Source: Deltaproteobacteria bacterium (lineage in GTDB: Bacteria; Desulfobacterota; Desulfobacteria; Desulfobacterales; UBA5852). Taken from it: a stretch of DNA of 64,000 bases. Positions 10,252-20,582 of the stretch are shown here, in pieces; within the stretch, counting starts at the first letter, position 1; each line of letters opens with the position of its first letter. The notes below the pieces were generated by a model that worked only from the letters and a program-made list of their open reading frames with translations, was not told where the DNA came from and ran no database searches. The translations under genes and the position numbers were made by a program. The stretch is taken from assembly GCA_020444045.1 (NCBI GenBank), contig JAHLLS010000013.1:1-64000 (forward strand), in the 5' to 3' direction.

Positions 10252-12081
10252 ATGCCACCCACCGATCTTAACGAACCATTTGCCCCGAAAGATGTCTGTC
10301 GTGCCTTGATCAAACACAAACTGTTGACCACGGATCAGGCCAAACAAATTCTGGTGCGACGGGAAAAGGTCACAGAAGAGATAGAGCGGGAAAACCGCAA
10401 ACGTAATGCTTCTTTCGGGCTTAAAATCAGTAACCCGGTAACTTTCGTGGATGTCGTTGCCCGTCTGAAACCACCCCGTGCTGATGGACGTCCTGGTGGT
10501 TTAGAAGAGGATGACATTTTTAAGGTTCTTGCCAAGGAGTGGGAACTTCCCTACCAGAAGATCGACCCTCTTAAACTGGATCTCAACATCGTAACGACCA
10601 CGATCCCCCGCAATTTTGCCATGAAGCATCTTGTGCTGCCCATCAGGGTCGACAACGGCATGTTAACGGTGGCAACCCCCAATCCGTTTAATATGGAGGT
10701 TCTGGATGATGTCGCCCGTGTGACCAATATGCGGGTTGCGACGACGGTAAGTTCCAAAACGGATATCATCAAGCTGATCGATGAATTCTTCGGGTTCAAA
10801 CGATCCATTGCAGCGGCAGAGGATCTGTTCTCATCTTCAGCGATCGACATCGGCAATCTTGAGCAATACGTGCGTCTGAAAACCGGCGATGATTTGCCCT
10901 CCAACGATCAGCATATTGTCAATGCTGTTAACCACCTGTTTATTTATGCTTTTGATCAGAGGGCTTCGGATATTCATATCGAGCCCAAGCGTGAGGTCGT
11001 CATGGTTCGGATGCGGATCGACGGCGTGCTTCACACGGTTTACCGTCTCCCCAAAAAAGTTCATAACGCTATTGTGTCACGAATCAAGGCCCTCTCCCGC
11101 ATGAACATGGCCGAGAAGCGCCGACCCCAGGACGGCCGGATTAAAATGGACAAAGGGGGCATGGAGGTCGAGATACGAATTTCCTCCGTCCCCGTCGCGT
11201 TTGGCGAAAAAATGGTGATGCGCGTTATGGATCCGGATATCCTCATTCAAGATCTGGATGGGCTGGGATTCATGGCTGAAGATTTTCGCAAATTCGACCA
11301 ATTTATCCGGATGCCCCATGGGATTATCCTTGTAACCGGTCCTACCGGTAGTGGTAAGTCTACAACACTTTATTCCGCTCTGCGCAAAGTTTCCACGCCG
11401 GAAAACAATATTGTGACGGTGGAGGATCCGATCGAAATGATTCATGAGGATTTCAACCAGATCGGTGTCCAGTCGGCAATAGGGGTAACCTTCGGGTCCA
11501 TTCTGAAAACGATTTTACGTCAGGATCCGGATATCATCATGATCGGTGAAATGCGTGACCTCGAAACAGCTGAAAATGCCGTGCAGTCTGCATTGACCGG
11601 CCATTTGGTGCTGTCGACCCTGCACACCAACGATGCGCCCAGCAGTATCACCCGCCTGTTGGATCTCGGTGTGCCTTCGTTTCTTATTCAAGCGACCCTA
11701 ATCGGGGTGATTGCCCAGCGGCTGTTGCGTGTCATTTGTGAATATTGCAAGGAATCTTTTACGATGGGCGCTAGTGATCTTCGGATGGCGGGGATTGATG
11801 CCGGGTTGAAGGGCGCCGTTAAACTTTATCGGGGGCGTGGCTGTAATCGTTGCCGTCAAACCGGTTACCGTGGCCGATCCGCTGCGTTTGAAGTGATGCC
11901 CTACTCAGAGGCGATTCGGAAAATGACCACGCCCAAAACCAACATCGAGAATATCAGGATTCGGGCCAAAGAAGAGGGGATGGTGACCCTGAGGGAAAAC
12001 GCCATTCAAAAAATGCTCGATGGGGTGACATCCTACGATGAAGTGCTTCGGGTTACCAGTGCCCGCAAAATTGTTGTTTAG
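10252..12081 (+). CDS. PilB/GspE-family assembly ATPase
   Basis: A 609-residue secretion/pilus assembly ATPase. Residues about 90-200 match the N-terminal MshEN/T2SSE_N region. The catalytic half has a Walker A GPTGSGKST at about 363-371, an Asp box/Walker B region ending GEMRD near 430-436, and the His box LSTLHTND. Four zinc-binding cysteines (CEYC near 497 and CNRC near 531, followed by GYRGR) are typical of PilB and GspE. Such hexameric ATPases power polymerisation of type IV pilins or type II pseudopilins at the inner membrane. Proximity to the PilY1-like gene favours PilB. No pilin, PilC or PilT gene is in the window. A GGAGA lies upstream of ATG 10252. Confidence 0.88.
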   Translation: MPPTDLNEPFAPKDVCRALIKHKLLTTDQAKQILVRREKVTEEIERENRKRNASFGLKISNPVTFVDVVARLKPPRADGRPGGLEEDDIFKVLAKEWELPYQKIDPLKLDLNIVTTTIPRNFAMKHLVLPIRVDNGMLTVATPNPFNMEVLDDVARVTNMRVATTVSSKTDIIKLIDEFFGFKRSIAAAEDLFSSSAIDIGNLEQYVRLKTGDDLPSNDQHIVNAVNHLFIYAFDQRASDIHIEPKREVVMVRMRIDGVLHTVYRLPKKVHNAIVSRIKALSRMNMAEKRRPQDGRIKMDKGGMEVEIRISSVPVAFGEKMVMRVMDPDILIQDLDGLGFMAEDFRKFDQFIRMPHGIILVTGPTGSGKSTTLYSALRKVSTPENNIVTVEDPIEMIHEDFNQIGVQSAIGVTFGSILKTILRQDPDIIMIGEMRDLETAENAVQSALTGHLVLSTLHTNDAPSSITRLLDLGVPSFLIQATLIGVIAQRLLRVICEYCKESFTMGASDLRMAGIDAGLKGAVKLYRGRGCNRCRQTGYRGRSAAFEVMPYSEAIRKMTTPKTNIENIRIRAKEEGMVTLRENAIQKMLDGVTSYDEVLRVTSARKIVV

Positions 12082-12100
12082 AAGACCGAATTAAAAGAAA

Positions 12101-12137
12101 AAAAAGGGACCTCTAATGATGACGGCCCCTTTTTTTC
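12101..12137. terminator. Rho-independent terminator, probably bidirectional
   Basis: An A-run precedes AAGGG-A-CC, a 12-base loop, then GG-C-CCCTT and a T-run. The arrangement of A-run, stem and T-run can terminate both the ATPase transcript (+) and the convergent LysM gene (-), whose stop codons are 20 and 34 bases away. Confidence 0.75.
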
Positions 12138-12170
12138 GTTTTGATTGCCAGATAGATTTTTGAGGCTGTT

Positions 12171-13190
12171 TTAAAAAGGCGTGCCTATCGGTGCCCAGTC
12201 CTCAATCCCCGGTTCTGATTGGAGGATGAGAGCCGTGGCCGTATTCTCCTCGGTGTGCAGTACGAGAATCGATCCCATTTTCTGGGGCGGGATGGTGATC
12301 GTCTTTTCCTTACCACTGCTGACAACACGATCCTCTATCTTGTTAAAAATCGTGTAGTATTGTCCAATCTCGATGCCATCGATTTCACCCTTGTCAATGA
12401 AAGCCGTTCGATACTGGGCGATCAAGTTATTATGATCTTCAGTAGAAATCAGTTTGCCCTTGAGGCCTGGCACACTTTCTTTGATCTCAATGATAGCCGG
12501 CCGCTCAAGGTATGGGGTGACCTTGTCGTTAACGGCCATTGCCCGGAAGGATTTTTTGATACGGCCGATGGCCACATCCGGTGTAACCTGCGTTATTTCA
12601 ACGACGCCAAGCAGATAATGCTGAATTCCAATATAGGCATTCGAGTCGTTGTCGGCTATTTCGTTTAGTGTACGGTAGACGGTGTATTTTTCGCCCACGG
12701 CAAAGGTCTGCCCGGACAGTGGTGTTATATACACCTCATCGTAATCGCTGACGATGTTCTTCGAACGTTTAACACCGATGATAGTGCCGTTGGGTTCGAG
12801 CGCTTTTTTTCGAATGAAGCCAACCGCATCGATATCATGATAGGTATACGTTTTCTCGGCTGGCATAGGTTTCGTCACACCCGTTTGAACCTGATTGACA
12901 TCTGTCCGCCGATAGAGCTTGATGCGATCTCCCGGATAGATAAGATGGGGGTTGGTGATTTGTTGGTTTTCATTCCACATATCAGGCCAAAGCCAGGCCG
13001 AGTCGGAAAACTTCTGGGAAAGGTCCCACAGGGTGTCGCCAGGCTGAACAATGTAGTAGATGCCGGTTTCAGTTTCAATAATATAATCTTCTATCGTGTT
13101 TTCGGAATAGGCAGTTGCGGGCAGAATCAATGCCAACGTCGCCATGATGAATGCCCCCAGGATGATTCGGAGTGGGGAGGTTGTTTTCAT
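12171..13190 (-). CDS. LysM-domain exported protein
   Basis: A 339-residue protein with a signal peptide (about 1-29, ending TAYSEN) and one LysM domain at about 46-95 (YIVQPGDTLWDLSQKF to NPHLIYPGDRI). LysM binds N-acetylglucosamine-containing glycans such as peptidoglycan, so the protein probably resides in the periplasm or at the cell wall. The remaining 240 residues are a beta-rich region without a catalytic motif I can name. Similar LysM proteins of this length are common in Desulfobacterota and are usually annotated only by the domain. It is transcribed away from groEL's end and shares a terminator region with the convergent ATPase gene. Confidence 0.8.
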   Translation of the reverse strand: MKTTSPLRIILGAFIMATLALILPATAYSENTIEDYIIETETGIYYIVQPGDTLWDLSQKFSDSAWLWPDMWNENQQITNPHLIYPGDRIKLYRRTDVNQVQTGVTKPMPAEKTYTYHDIDAVGFIRKKALEPNGTIIGVKRSKNIVSDYDEVYITPLSGQTFAVGEKYTVYRTLNEIADNDSNAYIGIQHYLLGVVEITQVTPDVAIGRIKKSFRAMAVNDKVTPYLERPAIIEIKESVPGLKGKLISTEDHNNLIAQYRTAFIDKGEIDGIEIGQYYTIFNKIEDRVVSSGKEKTITIPPQKMGSILVLHTEENTATALILQSEPGIEDWAPIGTPF

Positions 13191-13321
13191 TGATCGCTCC
13201 GATTCGTTAATGAGTTGAGTTGAAAAGTCAGTTTCTTTATTAAAATAAGGATTCTATCTACTCTCTATCATTATCGTCCAGCCTAAGAATTGTCAAGTGA
13301 TCTGGCGGAGTTCCAACGCAA

Positions 13322-13351
13322 AAACCCCCTGTCTACTGCGACAGGGGGTTT
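13322..13351 (-). terminator. Rho-independent terminator of groESL
   Basis: A 12-bp perfect stem (AAACCCCCTGTC / GACAGGGGGTTT) with a 6-base loop. Read on the minus strand it is followed by further T residues. It lies 35 bases past the groEL stop codon. Confidence 0.88.
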
Positions 13352-13386
13352 GATTGGTTTACCGATTGAACGATGGCGGTTTTGGG

Positions 13387-15057
<1,671 letters not shown>

Positions 15058-15080
15058 CTAACCTCCGTATCTTTCAATAA

Positions 15081-15368
15081 TTATTCAATGATTCCAAGAA
15101 TGTCGTCTTCCCGCATAATCAGGTATTCTTCGCCGTCTACCTTGACTTCGGTACCGCCGTACTTGCTGAAAAGCACGCGGTCGCCCTTTTTGATCTCAAG
15201 CGGAATACGTTTTCCGTCATCACCCAAACGGCCGTTGCCAGCGGCGATGACTTTACCCTCGGCCGGTTTTTCTTTGGCCGTGTCCGGGATGATGATGCCG
15301 CCTTTCGTCTTGGTTTCTTCTTCCATGCGCTGTACTAGAACTCGGTCGTTTAATGGTCTGATCTTCAT
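15081..15368 (-). CDS. groS: co-chaperonin GroES
   Basis: A 95-residue GroES of normal length. It begins [12 protein letters not shown] and has the mobile loop ([16 protein letters not shown], about 16-31) that contacts GroEL, followed by the typical [21 protein letters not shown] segment. AAAAGGAGA provides the ribosome binding site. I looked for a CIRCE operator (TTAGCACTC-N9-GAGTGCTAA) upstream and did not find one, so HrcA control is not supported here; a sigma-32-type promoter could not be assigned confidently either. Confidence 0.97.
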   Translation of the reverse strand: MKIRPLNDRVLVQRMEEETKTKGGIIIPDTAKEKPAEGKVIAAGNGRLGDDGKRIPLEIKKGDRVLFSKYGGTEVKVDGEEYLIMREDDILGIIE

Positions 15369-15616
15369 TTCTTACCTGTCTCCTTTTAATTCGGTAAAGA
15401 TTAAATGAACCTAACAGCCTGTAGCCAAATATGCCAGATGGTGACGCTTTCGGGCAGGTTCGGCTTGAAAGGGGGTCGCTTTGATCATTTTTGTCAGTTC
15501 AAACATTTCAACCAATTCTATGCACCTAATTTTCAGTAAAACCATTCGAGTTGCCGAACGCACCGAATCTTATTGTCCGGGTTACCATGGCGGAAGATGC
15601 GAAATATGGGTGTCAT

Positions 15617-15898
15617 CTAATCGGCAGAACTGCCGGATTTTGAATTCTCGGGCGCGGGTTTAGCGTCTGGTGCTTTGGATTGCTGATTATTACCTTTTGA
15701 AGTCGCGTCGGTCGCGGATTTTTTGGCATAATCGGTTACGTACCATCCGGTGCCTTTAAGGTGAAAGCTACTGTTGGAAATCAACTTGCGAAGGCTTCCT
15801 GAACAGTGCCGGCATTTTTTGAGGGGCTTATCGGAAAATTTCTGAAGTGCCTCCTCTACCTGGCCGCATTGGGTGCACTCATATTCATAAAGGGGCAT
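15617..15898 (-). CDS. FmdB-family zinc ribbon protein
   Basis: A 93-residue protein beginning [12 protein letters not shown], the hallmark of the FmdB/CxxC_CxxC_SSSS regulatory zinc-ribbon family. Two CxxC pairs (CTQC and CRHC) form the ribbon in the first 40 residues. [14 protein letters not shown] segment, also typical, is followed by a low-complexity Ser/Lys/Pro tail. The start is set at 15898 because TTGGAGG lies just upstream; a longer frame adds six residues. Biological role of the family is unclear. Confidence 0.88.
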   Translation of the reverse strand: MPLYEYECTQCGQVEEALQKFSDKPLKKCRHCSGSLRKLISNSSFHLKGTGWYVTDYAKKSATDATSKGNNQQSKAPDAKPAPENSKSGSSAD

Positions 15899-16122
15899 TC
15901 TCAAAACCTCCAACAAAATTAGAAACTTTTTCGACTTCGATTGGCGACTAGGCCACGTAAAGTTGGTAAAAAATAGTCAGCAATAGGCTATTGTCAAGGG
16001 GGAGGCGGTCAATTTCGATACGATCCATGACATAATTTTATGACGGGGAATTTTCATTGGAATTCGGTTGCTTCCGTCCAGTTTCACGCTGATGGGAATC
16101 GCGTTGTTATCCATGTTATTTT

Positions 16123-16665
16123 TCATGCCGGATCACGGAGACTGTCGAATTCGTCACGCCAGCGGGCGTAGAAATCGAAAACGGCCGTTATGTCCGGGAT
16201 GCGAACCGGTTTGAGGATTTCGTGGGTTTTATCGTGGACCCGTATTTCCTCCAGGAGTCTTTCACTATCGGTGGCCACGAAGCTCTGAAGGAATTTGGTG
16301 AATCGGACGATATGGATTAATTCGTGGGTAATGATATAGAGGCTGAAAGGAAACAATCTAAGCGATGGCGAACGCTCCAAGGCTTCCAGAATGGCATGAT
16401 CCTGCAGGCAGATTTTATAAAAGTCGAACGTTTCCGAATTTAGCGCCACAGTTGTCTTGCGGCCTTCATAACGAATCACCTGGGCAAAAGGACCGGTAAT
16501 GATTTCACCGGGTGAGAGGTCGGCCGCGGTTCGGACATCATACTTGCGCCGCAGCCATTGGGTTGCCGATAGCTTGTAGTGGTTGCTGACCAATTCTTCG
16601 GCCATTGCAACAGCATCGTTGATCAGCACAATCTGATCTGATTGAAAACATTGCATGGTCATCAT
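16123..16665 (-). CDS. unknown protein with HExxH motif
   Basis: A 180-residue protein that I do not recognise by name. It contains H114-E-L-I-H118 in the context YIITHELIHIVRF, the zinc-binding signature of many metallopeptidases, and a C-terminal acidic stretch that could provide a third ligand. It has no signal peptide or membrane segment, so it is probably cytoplasmic. Three ATG codons within the first four residues make the exact start uncertain. It is monocistronic between the zinc ribbon and the hflKC region. Peptidase activity is only inferred from the motif. Confidence 0.7.
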   Translation of the reverse strand: MMTMQCFQSDQIVLINDAVAMAEELVSNHYKLSATQWLRRKYDVRTAADLSPGEIITGPFAQVIRYEGRKTTVALNSETFDFYKICLQDHAILEALERSPSLRLFPFSLYIITHELIHIVRFTKFLQSFVATDSERLLEEIRVHDKTHEILKPVRIPDITAVFDFYARWRDEFDSLRDPA

Positions 16666-16817
16666 AGCGAGTGCTCAGTATCGGAAAAAAGCGGTATCAA
16701 ACAAGGACTAAACGCGCGAAGTCCTGTAGCATTAGCATATACCGGCTCGAATAACAACCGTATGAAAAATATAACTATCTGAATTAATGAATTAAAATTA
16801 TATTAAAGTGTAGGATT

Positions 16818-16832
16818 GGAGGTTTAATGTAA
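16818..16832 (+). promoter_or_regulatory. possible start-stop leader element (ATGTAA)
   Basis: GGAGG at 16818-16822 precedes ATG 16827 at normal spacing, and the ATG is followed directly by TAA. It lies 88 bases upstream of the COX24-like gene and may be a minimal upstream open frame or chance in an AT-rich leader. Between it and the gene are a CACC-TTT / AAA-GGGTG hairpin and a perfect CATTTTA/TAAAATG hairpin. Confidence 0.25.
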
Positions 16833-16914
16833 AAAACACTGGACACCTTTTTTCAAAGGGTGCTATAAAAACCATTTTATTTAAAATGTTAACCTGATTC
16901 AGGGAGGTGATCCT

Positions 16915-17013
16915 TTGGGCAGCGTCATCAAAAAACGCCGTAAGAAAATGAGAAAGCATAAACACAGAAAATTGCTGGCCCGGACGCGCCATCAGAGAAG
17001 AAAGGGCAGGTAA
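16915..17013 (+). CDS. COX24/AURKAIP1-like basic ribosome-associated peptide
   Basis: A 32-residue protein starting at TTG 16917-preceded codon 16915. The sequence GSVIKKRRKKMRKHKHRK is followed by LLARTRHQRRKGR and a stop. It matches the KKRRKKMRKHKHRKLLKR-type core of the AURKAIP1/COX24 domain, known from small bacterial proteins and from a mitochondrial small-subunit ribosomal protein. The start is fixed by AGGGAGGTGATCC immediately upstream, an almost full complement of the 16S rRNA 3' end, with 7 bases from GGAGG to TTG. Over half of the residues are Lys or Arg. A 14-bp perfect hairpin follows the stop. A small-ribosomal-subunit role is inference from the family. Confidence 0.85.
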   Translation: MGSVIKKRRKKMRKHKHRKLLARTRHQRRKGR

Positions 17014-17038
17014 CTCCCGATCTGATTTCTGTTGCCGT

Positions 17039-17080
17039 GAGAAAGCACCTGGTAAGGATTCCCAGGTGCTTTCTCCGTTT
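17039..17080 (+). terminator. strong hairpin terminator after COX24-like gene
   Basis: A 14-bp perfect stem, GAGAAAGCACCTGG (17039-17052) and CCAGGTGCTTTCTC (17062-17075), with a 9-base loop, followed by a weakly T-rich tail. It sits between the convergent COX24-like and hflC genes. Confidence 0.75.
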
Positions 17081-17084
17081 GCAT

Positions 17085-18041
17085 TTATTCGATAGAATCG
17101 GGGAGGCCTTTCAGGTAGCCCAGAAAATCAGAGTCGGTTGAAAGTACCAGCGTACTGTCGCCGCTAAGCGTTTCCCGGTAGACCTCCATTGTTTTGAGGA
17201 AGGAGTAGAATTCGGGATCGACCCCGAATGCGCGGGCATAGATATCCGCGGCTTGGCCATCCGCCTTGCCTTTGACTTCTTCAGCAGTGCGGTAGGCTTC
17301 TGATTCAATTTGCTTCAGGTCTCTTTCCTTGTTACCCCTTATTTTACGGGCTTCACCGACACCTTCCGAACGAAACTTCTCAGCAATTTGCTTTCGTTCA
17401 GCGATCATTCGATTGTAGACGGAATTTCGAACCTGATCCACGTAGTTGATGCGTTTGATTTTGACATCGACCAACTCGATGCCGAATTTGTCCAATTTAG
17501 GCTGGGCCTGTTTCAGGATACCCAGCATGATTTGTTCCCGGCCGGCTGTGATGACATACCGTATCCGGTCATCCGCCGTTTCGTCTTTCTCGATACCGAC
17601 TTCAAACGTATCCAACACCCGATTGCTGCGGCGCACGGTTTCGATCAGACGGTAGCTCGTGACAGCATTCCGGACGGCCGGATCGATGATTTCGTCCAGG
17701 CGGCTTTGAGCGCTGAAAACCGTATCGACAGTCTGCTTGAACTTGATTGGATCGATAATGCGCCAGCGCGCGAAGGCATCCACCCATATGTAGGTCTTTT
17801 CCAGAGTCGGAATCTGGCCTGGATCGCCGTCCCAGAAAAGCAGGTTTTTAGGGAATTTATTGACCTTGTCGAAGAACGGCAGCTTGAAATTGAGGCCGGG
17901 ATCGGTCAGGGGTTCCCTGACAATTTTTCCAAACCGCGTGACCACGACCTGTTCCGTTTCATCCACTACAAATGCGGAAGTATAAACCACAGCCGCAGCG
18001 ATGAAGACCGCCAGAAGGACATATGTTAGTTTATTGCTCAT
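17085..18041 (-). CDS. hflC: protease modulator HflC
   Basis: A 318-residue SPFH/band-7 protein. It has one N-terminal membrane segment (about 5-24) followed by a periplasmic-side band-7 domain with the family motif VVVTRFGKIVREPLTDPGLNFKLPF. The C-terminal part is a charged helix (RKIRGNKERDLKQIESEAYR) used for oligomerisation. HflC forms a large complex with HflK that surrounds and restrains the FtsH membrane protease. ATG 18041 was chosen over GTG 18050 because AGGTG lies at suitable distance; it overlaps the hflK stop by 11 bases, indicating coupling. Confidence 0.93.
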   Translation of the reverse strand: MSNKLTYVLLAVFIAAAVVYTSAFVVDETEQVVVTRFGKIVREPLTDPGLNFKLPFFDKVNKFPKNLLFWDGDPGQIPTLEKTYIWVDAFARWRIIDPIKFKQTVDTVFSAQSRLDEIIDPAVRNAVTSYRLIETVRRSNRVLDTFEVGIEKDETADDRIRYVITAGREQIMLGILKQAQPKLDKFGIELVDVKIKRINYVDQVRNSVYNRMIAERKQIAEKFRSEGVGEARKIRGNKERDLKQIESEAYRTAEEVKGKADGQAADIYARAFGVDPEFYSFLKTMEVYRETLSGDSTLVLSTDSDFLGYLKGLPDSIE

Positions 18042-19083
18042 TGCCGGCACCTATTCGCTGTTTCATCGCATTTTGGTTTAAATTGAGTAATGGCAGGACA
18101 TTGCGCTGATTGTCGTCCACGATGTATTTGGGCCCAAGGCGGGGGAGGAGTTCCTTTAACGTTTCAAGGTAGAGCCGCCTTAGGGTAACGTCTTTGGCCT
18201 TGGCATATTCCTCATAAATAGCGGAAAAACGGGCCGCATCACCTTGCGCGCGGTTGACGCGGTCCAGAGCGTAACCTTCGGCGGCCCTGATGACCCGTTC
18301 GGCTTCACCGCGAGCCGAGGGAATCGCTTTGTTATATTCTTCCCTGGCCTGGTAGATGGTTTGCTCTTTTTCCTGGGTGGCCTGGTTGACCTCGTTGAAC
18401 GAGGGCTGCACCGGGCCGGGAACATTGGTCCGCTTCATCTCGATGGTGACGATGGTGATGCCGGCCTGGGCATTGTCGAGTTCGCCCTGGAGTACTTCCT
18501 TGGCCTCGACCGCAATTTCCTCGCGCTTGGAGATGACTTCGTTGATACTGCGATCGCCGACCACAAGCCGCATGGCAGATTCCGACATATCCCGCAACAG
18601 TTGGGTGACATTTTGCACCTTGAACAGGTAGTCGTAGGGGTCCTTGACACGATACTGAACGATCCAGGGAACCACCGCCACGTTCAGATCCCCGGTCAAC
18701 ATAAGCGATTCACTGTTGTTTTCGCTTACCGCCACCGTTCGGCCCTGTCCCCCCATGCGTTCGGTACTGAAGCCGAATTCTTCCTTGAGGATGCGTCGAA
18801 CCTGCACAAGGCGAGCGGTTTCGATCCCGAAAGGAAGTTTAAAATTGAGGCCCGGCTGGGTGGTTTTGGCATATTTGCCAAACCGCTGCACGACGCCGAC
18901 CTCGTCCGTGTCGACCACATAGACGGAGGAGTAGATCCCCAGCACAATCAGCAGCAGGAGGAAAACGATTGGCCCGCCGGGGATTTTAATGTTTTTAATG
19001 GTTTTCAACACCTCGTCGACCTGAGGTGGTGCGGGACGCCGTCCCTGTTGTTGGTCTTTTAGCTTTTCCCAGTCCCAAGTCAT
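18031..19083 (-). CDS. hflK: protease modulator HflK
   Basis: A 350-residue SPFH/band-7 protein. A short cytoplasmic N terminus (MTWDWEKLKDQQQG) precedes a single membrane segment (about 38-58). The band-7 domain begins VGVVQRFGKYAKTTQPGLNFKLPF, and the C-terminal helical region carries EYNKAIPSARGEAERVIRAAEGYA, diagnostic for HflK. It partners HflC in the FtsH-modulating complex at the inner membrane. The short C-terminal tail ends GNEQ and the stop overlaps the hflC start, so the pair forms a two-gene operon. Confidence 0.94.
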   Translation of the reverse strand: MTWDWEKLKDQQQGRRPAPPQVDEVLKTIKNIKIPGGPIVFLLLLIVLGIYSSVYVVDTDEVGVVQRFGKYAKTTQPGLNFKLPFGIETARLVQVRRILKEEFGFSTERMGGQGRTVAVSENNSESLMLTGDLNVAVVPWIVQYRVKDPYDYLFKVQNVTQLLRDMSESAMRLVVGDRSINEVISKREEIAVEAKEVLQGELDNAQAGITIVTIEMKRTNVPGPVQPSFNEVNQATQEKEQTIYQAREEYNKAIPSARGEAERVIRAAEGYALDRVNRAQGDAARFSAIYEEYAKAKDVTLRRLYLETLKELLPRLGPKYIVDDNQRNVLPLLNLNQNAMKQRIGAGNEQ

Positions 19084-19475
19084 TTTTTTATTCCTGTTAG
19101 GGTGTATGTTACGAGCTTATGCATATTGTTACTACCATAAGGCCGGAGATGGCCATCGCAATCCTAAGTGTTGTTTTTTTGGCATTCGGCGGGGTTCGAA
19201 TGGTACCTTTTTAATTAGGTTACCCGCGTAGCCAAGTCAAGGGAAAAGCGGCTCAACTTCTTGTGATATAAAGGATTATAGGCTTTGAGGGCGTGGATTT
19301 AGCCGGAAATCCAGAATGTGTTGACGGATTTTTATGGATCGCTGGCGAGGGGGGGCACCCGACAGGAAAAGGGCCCCGGCGGATTTGACAGGACAATTCC
19401 GAGATCGCTATAAACGGATCACATCAGGGATTGCATTGAAACCAACGATGATACGTTTGCAAGGGTGCCGCTTCA
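19084..19475. other. 392-base divergent intergenic region
   Basis: It separates the divergent hflK and dciA-like genes. Apart from the strong sigma-70-like promoter at 19385-19414 I see no coding potential and no large repeat. The hflKC promoter must lie here on the minus strand but could not be assigned. Confidence 0.6.
19385..19414 (+). promoter_or_regulatory. sigma-70-type promoter for dciA-like/trmN6-like genes
   Basis: TTGACA (19385-19390) and TATAAA (19409-19414) are separated by 18 bases, close to the housekeeping consensus. The start codon of the downstream gene is about 60 bases past the -10 box. Confidence 0.7.
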
Positions 19476-19802
19476 ATGGGCAAAAAGGAAAGAAAACCGT
19501 CGACCTGTGAGCCGATTTCCACGATTGTCGGAAAGGTGCTGCAGACATGCCAGGGCGGTGAAGGTCACAACGCCCGCGCGGTGTGGGGTTTCTGGGATCG
19601 GGTGGTTGGTGAAACACTGGCGCGCAATGCCCAGCCGGAGGCCTTCAAACAGCGTATCCTCCTGGTTCATGTCAGCAGTTCGGCCTGGTTGCAGGAACTG
19701 CATTTCATGAAAAACGAGTTGATCGAACGACTCAATCAGGCCGCAGGCGCCAGGGTTTTGGAAGATATTCAATTTAAAATCGGAGCGTTGTCAAAGAAGT
19801 GA
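19476..19802 (+). CDS. DUF721/DciA-like protein
   Basis: A 108-residue protein of the DUF721 family. The segment IWFWDRVV-type core is seen here as AVWGFWDRVVGETLARNAQPEAF, followed by a KH-like LLVHVSSSAWLQELHFMKNELIERLN segment. Members called DciA are the ancestral loaders of the replicative helicase DnaB in bacteria lacking DnaC. Whether this copy serves that role is inference. The stop overlaps the GTG start of the following methyltransferase by four bases (GTGA). Confidence 0.8.
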   Translation: MGKKERKPSTCEPISTIVGKVLQTCQGGEGHNARAVWGFWDRVVGETLARNAQPEAFKQRILLVHVSSSAWLQELHFMKNELIERLNQAAGARVLEDIQFKIGALSKK

Positions 19803-20539
19803 GAACTTCAGACACAACTTGCTGGTCTAATGATACCTTCCTCGAGGGGCATTTGAAAGTCTGTCAGAGCCGTCAAGGCTATCGCTTTTCAATAGACGCC
19901 GCTATTTTGGCGTTTCATGCCCTTCCGGGCAAGGCCGCTGCGAGAATTCTGGATTTGGGCACCGGATGCGGCATTATGCCGCTGATCATCGCTTTCCGGC
20001 ACCCTGAAGTTCGTATCACCGGCGTTGAAATCCAGGCTGAACTTGCTGCACTGGCACGCAAAAATGTCGAAGAAAACGGGCTTCAGTCGTGTATCAAGAT
20101 CATTGAAGGAGACTTTTTACATTTAAAATCCGACGATATCGGGCCACCGGTGGACATGGTCGTAACCAATCCCCCTTATCACCGACGGCATTCGGGACGC
20201 ATGAACCCCCACGACCAGCGCGCGGTCGCGCGGCATGAAATCGCTGTATCGCTGGATGGGCTCATTAAATCCATCCGGCGGTTTTTAGCAACCGGTGGGC
20301 ACGCTTGGCTCATTTACCCGGCGGAGCGGTTGGCTGAATTGATCGCCGCTATGCAGGCGCATCACTTGGAGCCGAAGTACTTGAGGTTGATTCATCCCAG
20401 AGTGGATGCGGAAGCCAAACAATGCCTGCTCAAAGTCGTGAAGGCGGGCCGCCCCGGGTTGATTGTCGGTCCGCCCCTTTTTATTTACGCCGATGATGGT
20501 GGGTACACTACCGATGCGGCCGCCATGCTGCGCCCCTAA
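19799..20539 (+). CDS. TrmN6-like SAM-dependent methyltransferase
   Basis: A 246-residue class I methyltransferase. SAM motif I is ILDLGTGCGIMPLI (near 45-58) and the catalytic N-P-P-Y is at 124-127 (VVTNPPYHRR), a signature of N6-adenine or glutamine methyltransferases. The overall pattern (GHLKVCQSRQGYRFSIDAAILA start) fits YfiC/TrmN6, which methylates A37 of tRNA1-Val in Escherichia coli. RlmF-type or general tRNA/rRNA substrates cannot be excluded. It starts with GTG and is translationally coupled to the DUF721 gene. Confidence 0.85.
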   Translation: MRTSDTTCWSNDTFLEGHLKVCQSRQGYRFSIDAAILAFHALPGKAAARILDLGTGCGIMPLIIAFRHPEVRITGVEIQAELAALARKNVEENGLQSCIKIIEGDFLHLKSDDIGPPVDMVVTNPPYHRRHSGRMNPHDQRAVARHEIAVSLDGLIKSIRRFLATGGHAWLIYPAERLAELIAAMQAHHLEPKYLRLIHPRVDAEAKQCLLKVVKAGRPGLIVGPPLFIYADDGGYTTDAAAMLRP

Positions 20540-20582
20540 TCGAAAGCATTTATCCACTGATCAGGCGCCAGGAATCCCATGC

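Noticed and set aside
15421..15540. CTTGAAA-like and TTGAAA-like boxes upstream of groS as sigma-32 promoters
   Set aside because: No matching CCCCATNT -10 element at acceptable spacing could be found on the minus strand.
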